Translations under genes and position numbers: made by a program
Assembly: GCA_964020975.1 (NCBI GenBank)
Contig: OZ026613.1
Span: 67,772,692-67,836,691, forward strand
DNA from: Hermodice carunculata
Lineage: Eukaryota; Annelida; Polychaeta; Eunicida; Amphinomidae
Length of the DNA stretch: 64,000 nucleotides
Direction of reading: 5' to 3'
The notes under the pieces: model-generated
Databases searched by the model: none
What the model saw: the letters and a program-made list of their open reading frames with translations, nothing else
What the model was told of the DNA's origin: nothing
Part shown: positions 1 through 26,899 of the stretch, in pieces
Layout: each line of letters begins with the position of its first letter
How positions within the stretch are numbered: the stretch's first letter is position 1

Positions 1-56
<56 letters not shown>

Positions 57-57
57 C
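1..57. repeat. (TA)n followed by (TG)n microsatellite
   Basis: A pure TA run passes into a short TG run at the window edge. It probably continues to the left of the window. Confidence 0.95.
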
Positions 58-119
58 TGCATATGAAGTAACCTGTTACTTGTGGTTTGTTATTTCTGCC
101 GCTAACTGTACTTGTTCAA

Positions 120-330
120 GTTTACTGGAACATGACAGAGAACAATTGCCACATAGAATATGGCCCTACTCAAGTACAGTTGACTCAAATATTCGACGAC
201 ATGTCTTCTGTTGCTAACGTCGATCAAGACGAAACCAAAATAGCAAGTTTAATCTTAAACGGGAATCTTTCAGCCATATCCATTTTGACAAATCAATGTT
301 TATTAGCCTTAGAAAATGTGTTTTTTGTTT
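120..330 (+). other. possible exon, opposite strand to the PKD/REJ gene
   Basis: An open frame on the plus strand follows a plausible acceptor (TTCAAG after a pyrimidine-rich stretch) and reads NMTENNCHIEYGP then an amphipathic stretch ending near LSAISILTNQ. The helical pattern resembles the segment that follows REJ modules in polycystin-1-like proteins, such as the exon at 825-989, but here on the other strand. It could be part of an inverted neighbouring paralogue or a chance frame. No clear donor is visible. Confidence 0.25.
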
Positions 331-440
331 GGTTGAAATTGTAAAATGTTTTAAGTTGTTGCAAGATACGTGTGACTGGACGCAGGTTAAAAACCTTCAG
401 AACATTTATCCATTTCAATAATAAAAACGTGTCTTCTAAA

Positions 441-445
<5 letters not shown>

Positions 446-517
<72 letters not shown>
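446..517. repeat. (TA)n microsatellite
   Basis: Uninterrupted TA dinucleotides, in what is probably intron downstream of the last visible PKD/REJ exon. The surrounding 520-820 stretch shows no exon I can support. Confidence 0.95.
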
Positions 518-519
<2 letters not shown>

Positions 520-824
520 CATGCTGCAATGATTTGAAAGATATAGTCAGTGAACTCTGCTTAGTTGCACACTCAAATTCCATTACGTTTGCCTTTCACA
601 GAATCAGACCAAGCGTTGATGGAGAAATTATCAAACAGTGCTACCAAAACCTCAGGATAACTTGAATTGAAAACTAAAATAACATCCATCCGGATATAAT
701 ATTTTTGGTCATCATTCAATAAGTTATGAAGTACCACATATATGACCACGAATAACGAAAATCAGTTTCAAAATCTGTGCACTGGCATCGCATACGCAAT
801 GGTACGTTTTTCATCTTAACTTAC

Positions 825-13860
<13,036 letters not shown>

Positions 13861-14848
13861 ATCAAATGAAATTCAATTTTCCTGTGCATGCCATATCAAC
13901 TGACACTTGTGCTAGCCGCAACGATGTTCGCCTCAATTGACAATTGGGCTTGGCCAAGCATACGGTAAAAGCATTTTATCGTTGCTAATGACAAAAATAT
14001 TCGCTATATTGTTTGGATTCCACATTAGTGATAAATATTTAAATCATTACAAAGCAGTAAGACTGGAGTGCTGTTTGGTAATAACACATAAACATCATGT
14101 TTACTAATGTTACCATAATGGGGACGGCATGTCATTCAAGTTCAAATAGTAAGGCTGTGGACTTACAAAGAATCTTGCATAAAAAGTTCTAACTAATGTT
14201 TTTGTTTGTTTCGGTTAGTGTATCGGGATCTTAAATTTTGCACATTCCAAAATTAAAGCGAAAGGTTTTGCCGGTCAGATGATAAACTGATAATCTCAAA
14301 TCTATATGCAAAATTACCAGGACGATTTTATGAACTGCTGTATATGTGCAATGACCAACTAAAACCTTTTTCGGCATGTTCAAAATCAACTACATGTTTT
14401 TTCCTTCAAATATTGTGCGAATAATTTTTCTCTCGGGGAAATCAGGAATTCGGTACTCTGCTGTCACTGAACTTATATATAAAATTTTCGCAAGCACTGA
14501 TTTTGTTCCGATCAGAGGGGACAGATGAAGTTTCAGACCTGAGAGTACTAGATGTCTGCTTTAAAGGAATGGCTTGACTTTTTGTAACAAGTGCCGCTAC
14601 ATTAGCCGTTATAAGACTTTTATTTAAAGTATTGCATGGGATGAGAACCGTGATGCAGCTGCTGAGTCCAGTGGAGCGTGTAAAGAAGACGTTAGGGCAA
14701 TTCTTCCGTTAAGTTCATTGTCCTGCCTGTGGAATTGTATTGACTAAAATCACGCCATTTTAATTTGAATTATGACCAAAAAATTTTGTTATCTTCACAA
14801 TGTGGTGTATTGGTCAAACGAATGAGGTGAAGGTTCAAATTTTAAGCA

Positions 14849-14911
<63 letters not shown>

Positions 14912-16840
14912 CCATAACTTGTGATTTTTAAAGAATATTTTGCACTATGTGCCTAGATAGCTAGTTGAAATAAATCAAACCAAATATATCTAATAAGTTG
15001 TCATGATACCAGTTATTGGCGACAAATTTGCTTATTAATAACGATAAGGGCACGTTTGGAAACAGTGTATCATTACACATTTAATACTGCATTTCGGGCC
15101 ATTTGGGCAAAGATTTCTGAAAAGCATGGACAATGATGTCGTCATTGGACGAACTCCTATACATACACTGAATAATTAAAGAGAAACCATATCAATGTGC
15201 AGTTTTGTTATAAATCTTCATTTCAGTCAAGTGCCACAGCTGACATCAAGTGAATTATCAAAATGTAAATCCTGCTTGCTAAATTTCAAGGCAATATTTG
15301 GTACTGGAAATGACATATCACCCGATATAATGAAGTACAATAAAACGGGCTTTTTAGGTTAAATAACTCACTTTTATGACATTTGTGTGAAGCACGAAAA
15401 AACAACTGTACTTTTCTTACAGAACACGTGTTATGATTAAATCTATCTCCACAAAGGTCAATAACATCAGTCGAAAGAAGAAGGAATGACATCGGGCACC
15501 CAAACAGTACTTAATTGACATAGGCATTTAGAAAGATTAATTCCTGCATGATTTAACCAATACAGCTACCACACTTCCAACATGTATTCCTCCGCTGAGG
15601 TACCATATCAAACAATTATTTACACATGCGGGTCGTGTACATTGATCGGCATCAAGGAACAATTACCCCTGTGTCTGAGTTGGAATCTCTGGCGGTCCTT
15701 TAAAAAGCTGCACATAAAATTTTAACAGATTGCCAAGCAGGTACATCGTTTTGTTGTTCTGTGGAAATATAGCAAAGCCGTACTAGCCCCCCCCCCCCAC
15801 ATGTTTTTTTTTATAAATTTATAGTCGAAAAGGTAAATGTACATTATTTCTTTGCACGTAAGATGCTATTGAGCATGCTTATTTCATATGCAGGACAAAC
15901 CCTTCCACTAAAATTACTCTACTTAATTTAATGTTGTGTTGAAACTAAATGAACCTCAAAAGGTATTTTCTGAGCACCATCCATGTCCGGGACCATACCG
16001 TGCAGCCTGTATGTATGCAAATGAACCACTTTACCGAGGGATTGAGTCAATTTCTACAGTTCAAGTACATTGATTACAATATGATAAGTTTCTTTGATGC
16101 TTTACCCAGCTAAGCACGAATGAACCCTATGGAAGGTACTCAATTTTGATCATCATCACTAACATCATCATCATCAACATCAACAACCAATGTCAGCTCT
16201 AAGTCCATGGTTCCTTTATTTAAATAGTTTCGACCAATTACGAGATACAAGTTCAGTATGTGAGTTTTTTTAGCAATGTTGACTTTTATTGACATACTTT
16301 TGAAATGACTCATCACGTAGGAGTAGCACGTATAAAATGCACCTGAATTTGCAGTCTCTTCGTTTTTTTTTTTTTTTTTCGTTTTTTTTTTTTTGGAAAT
16401 GGTGATGCATAAAGGCTAATGTCCACTTGAATGAAAATTTCTGTTAAAAGCCAAATTGCATTACAGCAAACATTTTGCAATGAACATCACTGCATATTTA
16501 CATTGTAGTACATGTTAACTGGGTACTGTTTCAATACTTTTAAGTGTGACCGTACTTATACCCCCACAGGTTGGCAGTGCCTGTTTTTTTTTTACAATGA
16601 GATACGAGTATTTCAGACTCAAACGGCAAGTGGCAATAGTACAATCGAGTATGCGATCAACTCTATACAAATTCTGCACGTTGAACTGCAAGAACATCTG
16701 ATCATTAATAATCTTTTAGATATGGGTGGGTTTCTCCAAAGCCCGAGGTGCTGGCAGGTTGGGAGCAAGAGGTTGGGGATACGACATCGTGACAAGGGCA
16801 ATGCCTGTGTGGGTGCTACCAAAAATCGAGAATAACTTGC
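13861..16840. other. gene-poor stretch upstream of the PKD/REJ gene
   Basis: No supported gene. It holds (AAAT)n and (TA)n at 14,848-14,910, a GTTGAAATAAATCAAACC word near 14,966 that resembles the LINE 3' tails elsewhere in the window, a C-run at 15,787-15,799 and T-runs at 16,362-16,395. Confidence 0.6.
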
Positions 16841-16849
16841 TTCTAGGCT

Positions 16850-18520
16850 CTTATGTATGTTGGAATGCACTATTTTGGACACGATGCTTTAATAGATCAG
16901 GTTAAAATCATGGCTGAAGTTGAAAAGCTTTACGCTAATTACAAGGCTAGGCTAGGGACCAAAATGACAAGAACCTCAGGGGCTGTGGCCTTGCAAGTTT
17001 ACAGTGAAGTGTTCTGCACGATTCCTCTATCCTCCTGAAAACCAGCCAAAGCTAGATTCAGACCCTGGAAACGAGCCGTTTATTGGCCATCATTAAGCAT
17101 GGTTACGTGCAAGCTATACCACAAGCATGGCTGGCTGCCTGCCCCATTAACTACTGTGACGGCCACAACCTAGCATTGTCAGTATAACATGCATATCCGC
17201 ATGTACTTAAAGATGGTGGGTGTGATAGTGTGTCATTCCACCTTAAAAAGGTGGACTGGATACCTACTGCCCCTTCCTGCAGAGCACAATTTGAAGACGA
17301 GAAATTATCTTCTTCTATACACAGTTAGTGCTACTGTTAGCATGTCAACCCAAACTACTGTCATTTGGCAGTAGTCTCTGTCTTGCTCATGGACTATGCT
17401 TGTCTAAGCAAAGGGCCATGATTTTGGGCAGGCCATGCTGAGCAAAGATAATCACATCAAGCAGTATATCATCCCAGCTGATATATTGAAGTAGGACAAT
17501 CAGTGGTACATGGAAATGGTTTGGGCTGCACCAATAACAACGAAGTTTCCGTGATTAGCCTCGCCTTCTGTGGTAAAACATATTCGTCTAAATGATGCAG
17601 GACCTGGGTAAAGAAAGTGAATGCATGTGCCATGGTTAGGTTATAGACAAAACCCAGACTGGCCAGTCCAGATGGACCCAAGACAGAGCAACATGCCTCT
17701 ACTGGATTAATAGAAAACTCTAGAGCCAGGCTTCTGCCTTGTTTACGTTCCAGGATGTTGAAGTGGCATTCCATAAGTATACACATTTCACAGACAAAAA
17801 GACTTGTCTCCTTGGCTCTGAATCTTAACTTTCCGAATATCATGGGCCATTCGAGGAGTAAAAAATTATTTGGCCATTTTGCATATATGATAATCGACAT
17901 GGCATACCATTCATTTGGAATTGTAGCACAAAGCCCCTAGAGCCATCGGGCAATTTCAAACAAACTAAAGTTCTGTGAGGGATGGCCAATGTTAGGGCTA
18001 AAACTGATGAAGTTGATCACCTTATGCCATGCTTGCTACTTGCCGGAGTTGTATGTTCTAGCGTGGTCCTGGTCTTCACTAGCAGTGTCTCTCGAGACAG
18101 TGGTCCTCTTTAGATACTTCTGTAGCTGCACTACTTCATCGACCGTAGTGCCTGCCTCATGAACCTTCAACTCCCAAGTTTTAATTTTCTGGTGCCTGGA
18201 TGGGGTAAGACCCTGCACTCCAAATACACCTGAAATACTCACTTTCAGAGAAATGCAGTTTAGGTTGCCATCTATGAGAGGGTCAGATTTGCAGGAACCA
18301 GCTGGTGAGGGGGGGGGGGGGCAAATAACACAGTGCATGGTGTTTATGAATAACAATTTGGTAGTATGGACAGTTAATGCCTTTCAGGTATCACGGTTTG
18401 GTGTCTTGAGAAATCTTGATGAAGCCTTCACTCTTTTTTCCTCCCATGTCTTACTGGGTAAAACTAATCTTCACCCACTCTGTTCCAATCCCCCTGAACT
18501 CACAAGAATCTGATTTTTAG
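16850..18520. other. unresolved, possibly decayed coding sequence
   Basis: This stretch has higher GC and longer open runs than its surroundings: plus-strand runs near 17,189-17,374 and 17,755-17,940, and minus-strand runs at 17,469-17,900 and 18,036-18,356. All are interrupted. I recognise no domain. It may be an old repetitive gene or transposon-like coding copy whose reading strand I cannot decide. Confidence 0.35.
18180..18290. repeat. dispersed segment, first copy
   Basis: The word CTCACTTTCAGAGAAATG followed by TTTAGGTTGCCATCT recurs at about 19,560-19,595 with few changes. This is either a local duplication or two copies of one repeat family. Confidence 0.65.
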
Positions 18521-19519
18521 GGCATACTCATCCTTTGGGAGCTCTCTGCGGTGCTACCTTTAAATATTTTCAAGACTATATTTCACAAATACACCCTGAC
18601 GATTTGGAAATAAAGGAAACTACGCAGAATGACATGGAGTGTTGATTTTTAGATATAATGACATATACTTTTAATAGTGCATTAAAGTTTGGATTATATG
18701 AAAGACGTAATGAGTTTGAATTTAACAAAGTAACTGGCCCTCACACGGATAGTAATATACCACTTGGGCCAGTTTAAGGTGCCTACGTGTCAATGGTAAT
18801 TGCCTTTGCTACAGTGACCATCAATTTTGACAACTTTGACTCCCTTCCTTTACTTCTAATTAAAAAACTTGTGGTGTGAAACATGCATAACCGAAAATGA
18901 TATTAAAGCAATCATTTTTAAAGTTTCTGGATAAAAATGAAAAAAAAAATATTATATAGCTATCCAGTGGATTTGAAGTGTTATATATATGACATAGTGA
19001 ATATGTAAACCTAAAAATTGTAGCTGATATTTTATACAATGTATGTACGAGGCAAAATATTACCTAAGGGTGAGAGTTGCTAGCATAAAATCGCTTTAAA
19101 CTACAACTTATTTTTATTAGTACCTGTCTCAAGTTAGGATAGACGTGATTTCCTTCATACTACATTTCATATTCATTTACTGATATGATAATGTTATAAA
19201 GTTATTAGTATGTCTTTAGTGTTTCGACTTTGCTTGTTTAATGCGTGACGGGTTTTGATCATTGATGCTTCTTGTTTGCTCAAATATTCGGTGCAGTTTC
19301 TCTGACATTGTTGAAAACTATTGTCCTTATGTTGTCAACATGACATCTTATTATCTTTAGATATTAAATAAATGATGTATGTCTTGGTGGACATTGAAGT
19401 CTTACTGTTATAGCTGGTTATGTTCATGTTGATGGGCTAAGCAAGATTTGTATGGTTTTCAATTTGGACTGATTTTCGACCATGATATTGATACGTTAAG
19501 GACTCAAACTACTATTTTA

Positions 19520-19605
19520 TGGGATGAGCTAAAGCCCTGGACTCTTAAGGCTCCTAAAGTGCTCACTCTCAGAAAAATGTAATTTAGGTTGCCATCTCGA
19601 AGGGG
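19520..19605. repeat. dispersed segment, second copy
   Basis: Counterpart of the 18,180-18,290 segment, same orientation. The rest of 18,520-20,500 shows no gene that I can support. Confidence 0.6.
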
Positions 19606-20507
19606 TACTTACTCGCGTTATTGGATAAATTAGCATAAACAAATATTTAGGGATACATCTGAGTTTTTACGCAACCCTGAATCTTCCCTCAAATCCCGTT
19701 TGGAGTACAGTCAAGGTTTCAAGCATATAAAATTCGTCATGCTGATTTTTTTTACGACGTACCCTTTCAAAGCTCTCTCAAGAGTTGTGCTGCTCTTATA
19801 TCTGTCATTTTGGCATCTAGGGCCATGTGAACTACATGTACCTTGGCTTCAATTCCATCAGCGATCTAGGTATCACCAATGTCATTGGAGCTTTCTGTTC
19901 CAACTCCTATGTACAGGAGACTGCAATGACATCATCGACTTCAAATTCATGTTTGACGTTGTTCAGAATCTTAGTCGACTATACATTGGTCGGTAGCCTC
20001 ACCGGGGCAAGGGCCTTGATGCCCAGATTAACATAGGGCTGTCTTTGTGGGGCAGAGTCAGGCATTTCTTCACATTTCTCTGAGGTCATCCGTGTTCGCC
20101 ATGTTGTAGTGTGGGTATATACCAATTGCAGTATGACCTCTAAATGGACGTTTGGAATCTGTCAGCACACTACAGAAGATGCTTAAGAAACCTGCAAAGT
20201 GTCAAGTAAACACTGGAAATATCGGACCTATGATTAAATTAAAATTGTGCGCGGAAGGGTAGTCTGTAGTAAGTAATCATTTGAGTTCAACCAATGAACC
20301 TACAGATTGTATCGACATGGAAATTAATTACAAAATTACCATTTTTGGTTTTCGAAAATTTACGAAATGGAAAGGTTTATGACTTTGATTGTGTATTGAA
20401 TGAATCCACAAAAATAGGTGGTACTATGTTAGTAATTACTTGAGTTGTTGTTTCGTTTAATTTTTTGTAAGGCATGTGAAACTTATCCCAATCAGTGCGT
20501 CTAGGGT

Positions 20508-20960
20508 TGGTTTAAACATATTTTTATTACTTCCAACAATACAATAGCATTAGCGCGGGGGACATTAAATATGAATGATGTACAAATTGACGTTTTAACC
20601 TGACAAGAAATCAGTGAAAATCAGGCGAGATATGATCAACGTACGGCGTCAGGCTGGCCGAAGCAAAACTCCTACCGTTTGGTCTATTGGTTGTCTATAG
20701 ATATTGTATCAGTTTAAGTCGTAAACATCTTAGACGCGCCGTGAATTAACCCCGTTCCATCAGCGCCTTCGTTATACACGAGTAGTTTTTATCATTATCA
20801 TCATGCGCCGATCTAAGCATATTTTAACGCCGACCTCATTGAAACGATTTTGGATTTTTTCTTGACAAAACGTGTAGACCCCCCTCCCCCCGAAACATAG
20901 TGCCGTATCTCCATAAGTGTGGTGATATAACGTATCGTCAGAAACCTGAAAAAGGTATAC
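20508..20960 (-). mobile_element. possible retroposon 3' end
   Basis: On the minus strand a sequence ends with AATAAAAATATGTTTAAACC, the same 3' tail carried by the LINEs at 22.0, 39.4, 42.2 and 52.4 kb. No coding part is recognisable upstream of it, so this may be a short 3' piece. Confidence 0.4.
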
Positions 20961-22022
20961 ACACCTATTTATAAGTGGCGCCATCTGTTAAAAGTACTGG
21001 ACCTCTGGCCCGCTTGCGCTGCGAAATGTTAGAGTATGAAAAATTGAAGGGAGAGATCAAAACTGAACACAAGTACAATCTAGTTCACGGACTAACCTTA
21101 ACCTACCTACATGCTATTTTGTCCAATGATCCAGTACAAGAAGAGAACCTTAATTATAATACCAGAAAAAATTAAACACGTCAGACCAGCCCCTTTTCGA
21201 ATCGAATACTCTTTTATTTGAAGAATCCTTTGCCCTTCGGTAATCAAATTATGGAACCTTTTACCCATAGCAACGAGAAAATTACCATCTTTAACGCAAT
21301 TCATACCTAGAACATCCAATCCCTTATCATGTTCCGTGAAATATCCTGAACTAAAAAAAGTCAGCAATAGGTCCATTCTTCATGCTAAATTACGTATGGG
21401 CCACAGTCAATTAAATGAACATTCGCTTAAAATCCGCGCCAACGAATCACCAGCTATACATATGGAGCGGCTGTCGAAAGTGTCTGGCATCATTTTTAAC
21501 CTGTCCCAGGTATACCATCGCCCGTGATATACTCCATACTACTATTAACTCTGTTGTTCCTTTTCGCCTAAGTACTGTTCTGTTTGCTACCGGGGACTGT
21601 GACCTTGAGGGCAACACTGTCCCATCTCTAGCAGTGCAAAATTTTATTCAAAAAGCAAACGTTTTCAAGCTGAAACTCCTGCTTAGTAACTGAAACTGCC
21701 ACCCCTTTGAGTCATAGTCTCAGTTGGTAAGAACCATATCACCTAACTTACAACGAGTTTATAATAAGTCCGCCCTACTATCTGTCCTGTGAAATTTATG
21801 GTGTCTCTGCTTCACTGTCAGTGGCACCCTTTTCGTGTTCTGTCATACGCTGCATGGTGACGTCATGTTTCGTCCGTCAAGTCTCATCATCGCTTCTCAA
21901 CAAGAGCAGTTCAAATAGAGCTTATCCCTCCTCCCCAATTGTGTTCCAGAATCGGGAACCTTGTGAACTGTTGCACCCCATGTATTATGTATTATCATGG
22001 AATAAAATATGTTTAAACCAAT
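20960..22022 (+). mobile_element. LINE fragment, C-terminal ORF2 region and 3' end
   Basis: Across interrupted frames the plus strand reads KYNLVHGLTLTYL, SVIKLWNLLPIATRKLPSL, LRMGHSQLNEHSLKIRANES, then VESVWHHF and PRYTIAR. These are the C-terminal 'LWN.LP..R', 'G.s.LN.hL' and Cys/His region of Jockey-superfamily LINEs. It ends with GGAATAAAATATGTTTAAAC, the shared 3' tail. It is 5' truncated and has several frame breaks. Confidence 0.8.
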
Positions 22023-23430
22023 ATGAAATTATGCATATATGATGTTTCCGCGCTGTAAAACGCTTATTCAGAAGTTCTTTACATTTCATACCCAATGTCT
22101 CTACATGGCTGGCCACATCATCATGAACTTTGTAGTCGGTCACTTAAAATTATGCCCAGAGTTAACGTCAACATTAATTAACACTTACCACACACACAGA
22201 CACACACACGCACGCACGCAGGCACACACGCCAAAACAAAAACTTTCTAGGTTAATATTTAATGACTACGGTTATTTGTAAAATAAATATGGGTGTCAAT
22301 AAAAGTCATTCTGCAACTTCAATTTGATTCAGAGAAAAAATAAAAAAGGGTACTCGTCTAATTAGGTGTTATTATGCACATCGACAAGTCATGGACAGTT
22401 CTCCTTCCACGCATAAACAAGAGGCTATGAAAATTAAAAAAAGAAAAAGAAAAAAAAAGCGAAATTACTTTTTTCGCACAACGTTGATGCTTTTTGTACA
22501 CAATAAACTTCGGCGCAATGGACCATAGTTTACCTTTTGGAACTTTAATTTTCAAAATGATATAGGAAGGGTGCTTTAAAATACTTCTCAAGTTATTTTG
22601 CCCTTGGTCCCTACCAAATTTTATGATCCGCCTCAGCTCATGGTACCTATTCATCATCACCAGAGGTTCAGCGGCGGATATACAAAGCAACGTTTTGCAA
22701 TCGTCACAACGCAATTTTAATTTTCTAATTGAACCAGTTTGATCACAGGTTCACATTGTGTGTGGCAATTAAATGCAACACATGTAATCATGACCTTCTA
22801 TGTGTAACTGAAATGAGCGCAATTAAATTTTTTGACACATTGTTTGTATACACAGGATATATTTGTGTTGTTCTCCGCATTGTTAACCAGACCGCTGCGG
22901 TTGCCAATGGCTTGATGAAGAACACCGACACCATGATGTAGATTTGATGACGCATCACGGGGAAATTGTGCTGTCAGTGGGCCATTGCAGTGCTCACTTA
23001 TTCATTTAACAGTGTACGTTATTGCTGTTTTTTCACGGCTAGTACACATTTTCCCCGTCTGTAGCAGTATAATGAAGCTGAAGCTCTGTCTCCATTTTTT
23101 ACACTGACAGGAAATTGAGCAACAAGACCCGCGGTCCACAGTGAAAGTATTTAAGTCTGTTTATGTTGTTATCATGTTTTGATAAAAACGATTGTCTTCT
23201 GTGACCTTAGTTTGCACCCACCTTGCTTAAATCACTGATGTGACAACATAATGAAACTTGGCGAAATGTGTTTTATCTTTTTTATGTTTCGCAATAGGAA
23301 TTTCAAAAACCGTCCAGTCACTGTTCAATTTTCAAAGGCTGTTGACGTTATAGACATCCAAATTTTGCTCAACAGTGTGACTAAAGTGTATTTGCCCAAA
23401 AAATAAATTGACAACGGGACGATGAATTAC
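22023..23430. other. no gene recognised
   Basis: AT-rich sequence with a CA/GCAC tract at 22,186-22,231 and an A/G-rich patch at 22,433-22,460. No exon with a recognisable domain. Confidence 0.5.
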
Positions 23431-23455
23431 TTATGACAGACAACCGATGGTATAC

Positions 23456-23758
<303 letters not shown>

Positions 23759-24239
23759 TTGAGTCAAGATATATCTTGCTGAAAATAATTATGATCCTGA
23801 TGTTGACGAACTGCATTCATCCGATCATATGTTCCATACACCAACGAAATATACATCAAGCTAGAGACTGCGCAAGTACAATTGTGTATAATTACTTGTT
23901 GCCTTGTTTTCAACAGCATTATTAGGGAGGCAATGAAGAGATGACCGAAGTATGGAATGGTAAACGCAAGTGAAAATTACCAATGGTCTACTACATATAC
24001 CGCCGGTTGAAGTAAACATTGCGCTTGGAAAAATAAGAAACTTTAGAAGATTAAAGTTAAAGGTATCGTTTTTGTTGTAACACAGGCGACAGAAGCGAAT
24101 TCAAATGTTCCGCTCCCTTGTATCACAATGGGTATGTTATTAAAGCATGTTGCTAGACTTTCCTGTTCACATTGTACATTAAAAACCCTGTATACATGTA
24201 ACATTTCATTCAAGATATATAGTCACTCTTGGTTTCACA

Positions 24240-25800
24240 TTCAGTGAACAAGTATGACATTTACGATCTATCTTGGTCTGTCCAAAAATCTGCACATTTG
24301 AGCAAATAATGACAAACGTCCTCATTTGCACTACCACAGGCATACCTAGGGGTGTCAACAAGACCATTTAAATAGGTCTGCTTCGGCATGCTTTCATGCC
24401 CAAACGCGCATGTAAAACTGCTCCTCGCCTGGCACCAACGTAAAATAATACATTAAATTCTAACTTGTTACGGTTTAATTTATTCTTAAAATCAACTAGA
24501 AACTCAGTATCACGAATGGCAGGTGGTAAGTCGTTCCAAAGATGAACAATAGTAAATATGCATAATAATTTCCCGCCATGACTGCATACCTGAATGCCTA
24601 GTCTCGCTTGACGGAATATACCGAGATACGGGTCGGTACCTGTGTAGACAAGCGGGATATTGCTAATATTTTGGAAATAAAGAATACTTATTAAAGCAGA
24701 TGGAATTTTTTCTTTATATATGGCTCGGAAAGTACTAGAAGAATACCAGTTTAGCATTTGTGAACTTAAATTTCTCAAACCCCCCCCCCCCGCTAATATC
24801 GTGATAAAAAAATATATGGCCCTGTCTGTGACAGTGATGTGACCCGCACGTCCCCTGTAATCGCCTGGCGACAAACCCGTGCTTTGTGGCGGGAAATTAA
24901 TGTGCATAAAGCGTATTGATGGTAAAAGGTATCCTTTTAAATCGATTGGTCCGGGCTCGAATTAAAGATGTGAAAATCAGTTCTATTATTGTACCGGTTC
25001 TGCTGACCAACAGATCTTTGCACTAAATCTCTCAAATACTGAGGTGCATCACCATTCAAAATTTTGGGAAAAATGATGAATGTTATCATCCTTCTTCTTT
25101 CTGATAATTTTTCAATTCCAGATTCCAGATAAATTAAATCATGATTAGTCCCAACAGTGGCTCCTGTAATTACTCTTGCAGCGGCCAAATTAACTTTTTC
25201 TAATTGTTGACAGTCATTGGATGTACACCCACCCCACACAACAGAACCGTATTCCAGAGTTGGACGAATAAAAGAGAAGTACAAAATTTCTAAAGATCAT
25301 CTCCTCAACCAAAACTGTTGATACTTTATAATATTGACCATTTTCATACCTGTAGTCTCCAAATTATTAATATAACGTGATCAACTTAAATCTGAGAGTA
25401 AAACCAATCTAAGGTGCCTGTATTGCTATTCTTTCTGTTAGGGTTCTTTCGTAAAAAAAAAAAAAAAAAAATCTGGATGGTTTGTTAAAATACGTTTCCT
25501 GGATACGATCATGGTACTAGTTTTAACTGGATTAAATGACACTAGCCATTTGTGTGCCCAATTTTCTACTTCTTGTGATTTGGAATTTAATGCCTTTGCT
25601 GCAAGGATTGGGTCCTCCACGGACACATAAAGAACTGTATCGTCTGTAAATAATCGAATTGATGAGTTAACAAAATTAACTATGTCGTTAATATAAATCA
25701 AAAATAAAAGAGGCACAAGTACTGATCCCTGGGGCCCGCCTGCTGTGACTCAGCTCCAAGGGCTAGTACCCCCCCCCCCCCTTACCGACACGCTGTTGTC
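24240..25800 (-). mobile_element. LINE fragment, RT palm to C-terminus
   Basis: On the minus strand: PLLFLIYINDIVNFVNSS, FTDDTVLYVS (FADD box with Ala to Thr), WAHKWLVSFNPVKT, FSFIRPTLEYGSVVWGGC, LWNDLPPAIRDTEFLVDFK and, near the end, CGSANEDVCHYLLKC, the C-terminal Cys/His motif. It is 5' truncated and has several frame changes. It is a lineage distinct from the CR1-like copies at 30-61 kb. Confidence 0.85.
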
Positions 25801-26639
25801 TATCGTAGATGTAATCGGCAAGCCAGTATAATATAGGACCATCAATACCCGCTTTGCGAAATTTAAACAGTAGTCCCGAGTGATGAAATATTTTAGTCCC
25901 TTTTACTACCATTTACAGTACAAACATTCTTGCTTGGTTTAAAAACTCTACTTTTAAAGATAACGAAATGATTCTTAGTGCTATATATTCATACATCCAG
26001 ACAACAGGCAGGCCTGGGGCAGTCACTTGATGGTAAAAGTAGCCATATGCGAGTAAAGAAGTGCGTATTCAGTATGGCATACTCCTTTACTCTTTTATTC
26101 CATCAGTGATGCCTTGTTTTGTCAACAATTCTCATTGTGTGGCTTTGCCGATCTATCTGTCTTTGTACAGTGATGTCCACTCCGGGCAACAGCGTCTTCT
26201 TGTTACATATTGTCTTCTTTTCTTCCACTTTTTCATGTGCGAAAGGGATTCATATAGGGCTATGCCCTTTTTTAATAATCGCCTTTTTTTTCAGATAAAA
26301 TGTTTTAACAAGTATGACATTTGTTTGGAGGCGGTCTGTAGTTGAGTTAATTTGCTCGTTACAAGTCATAGCAAAAAGAGAAGGGTTGCTCAAGACAAAT
26401 CTTAATGTTCTGGTTTGATCGCACTTTTTATTTTCCTGCTCGGGCTGGTTACATAATGCCCTCACCAAACGGATATCATTATGGTCTGATCAGACGAAAG
26501 CGTTGCCGTAATCATACACACCTTTCTTTCTTGTAATTTCCTTGGAAAAAAAACTCCATTAGCAACTTTCAGGTACTTCAACACTGCAAAATAGAAGATT
26601 TTTTTTTGGATTTTCTTGTATTTTTTTCAGAAAAATATA

Positions 26640-26681
26640 TGAGAGAGAGAGGGAGTGAGACTGAGCGAAATAAAGAGAGAG

Positions 26682-26743
<62 letters not shown>

Positions 26744-26762
26744 AGGGAGAGAGAGAGAGAAT
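26640..26762. repeat. (GA)n microsatellite
   Basis: GA dinucleotides with a few interruptions. Arg/Glu and Ser/Leu frames across it are artefacts. Confidence 0.96.
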
Positions 26763-26899
26763 ATTTAAGAACAACAAAACCATTTTTTTCCAGTTATATT
26801 TTTTTCCCCATGCAATTTGGAAGCAATAGCAAGTTGTCGAAATCCATTTCCAAGCCTCCCATTGGGTGGCGTGACAAGCGCGCATGATCGACCACACAG

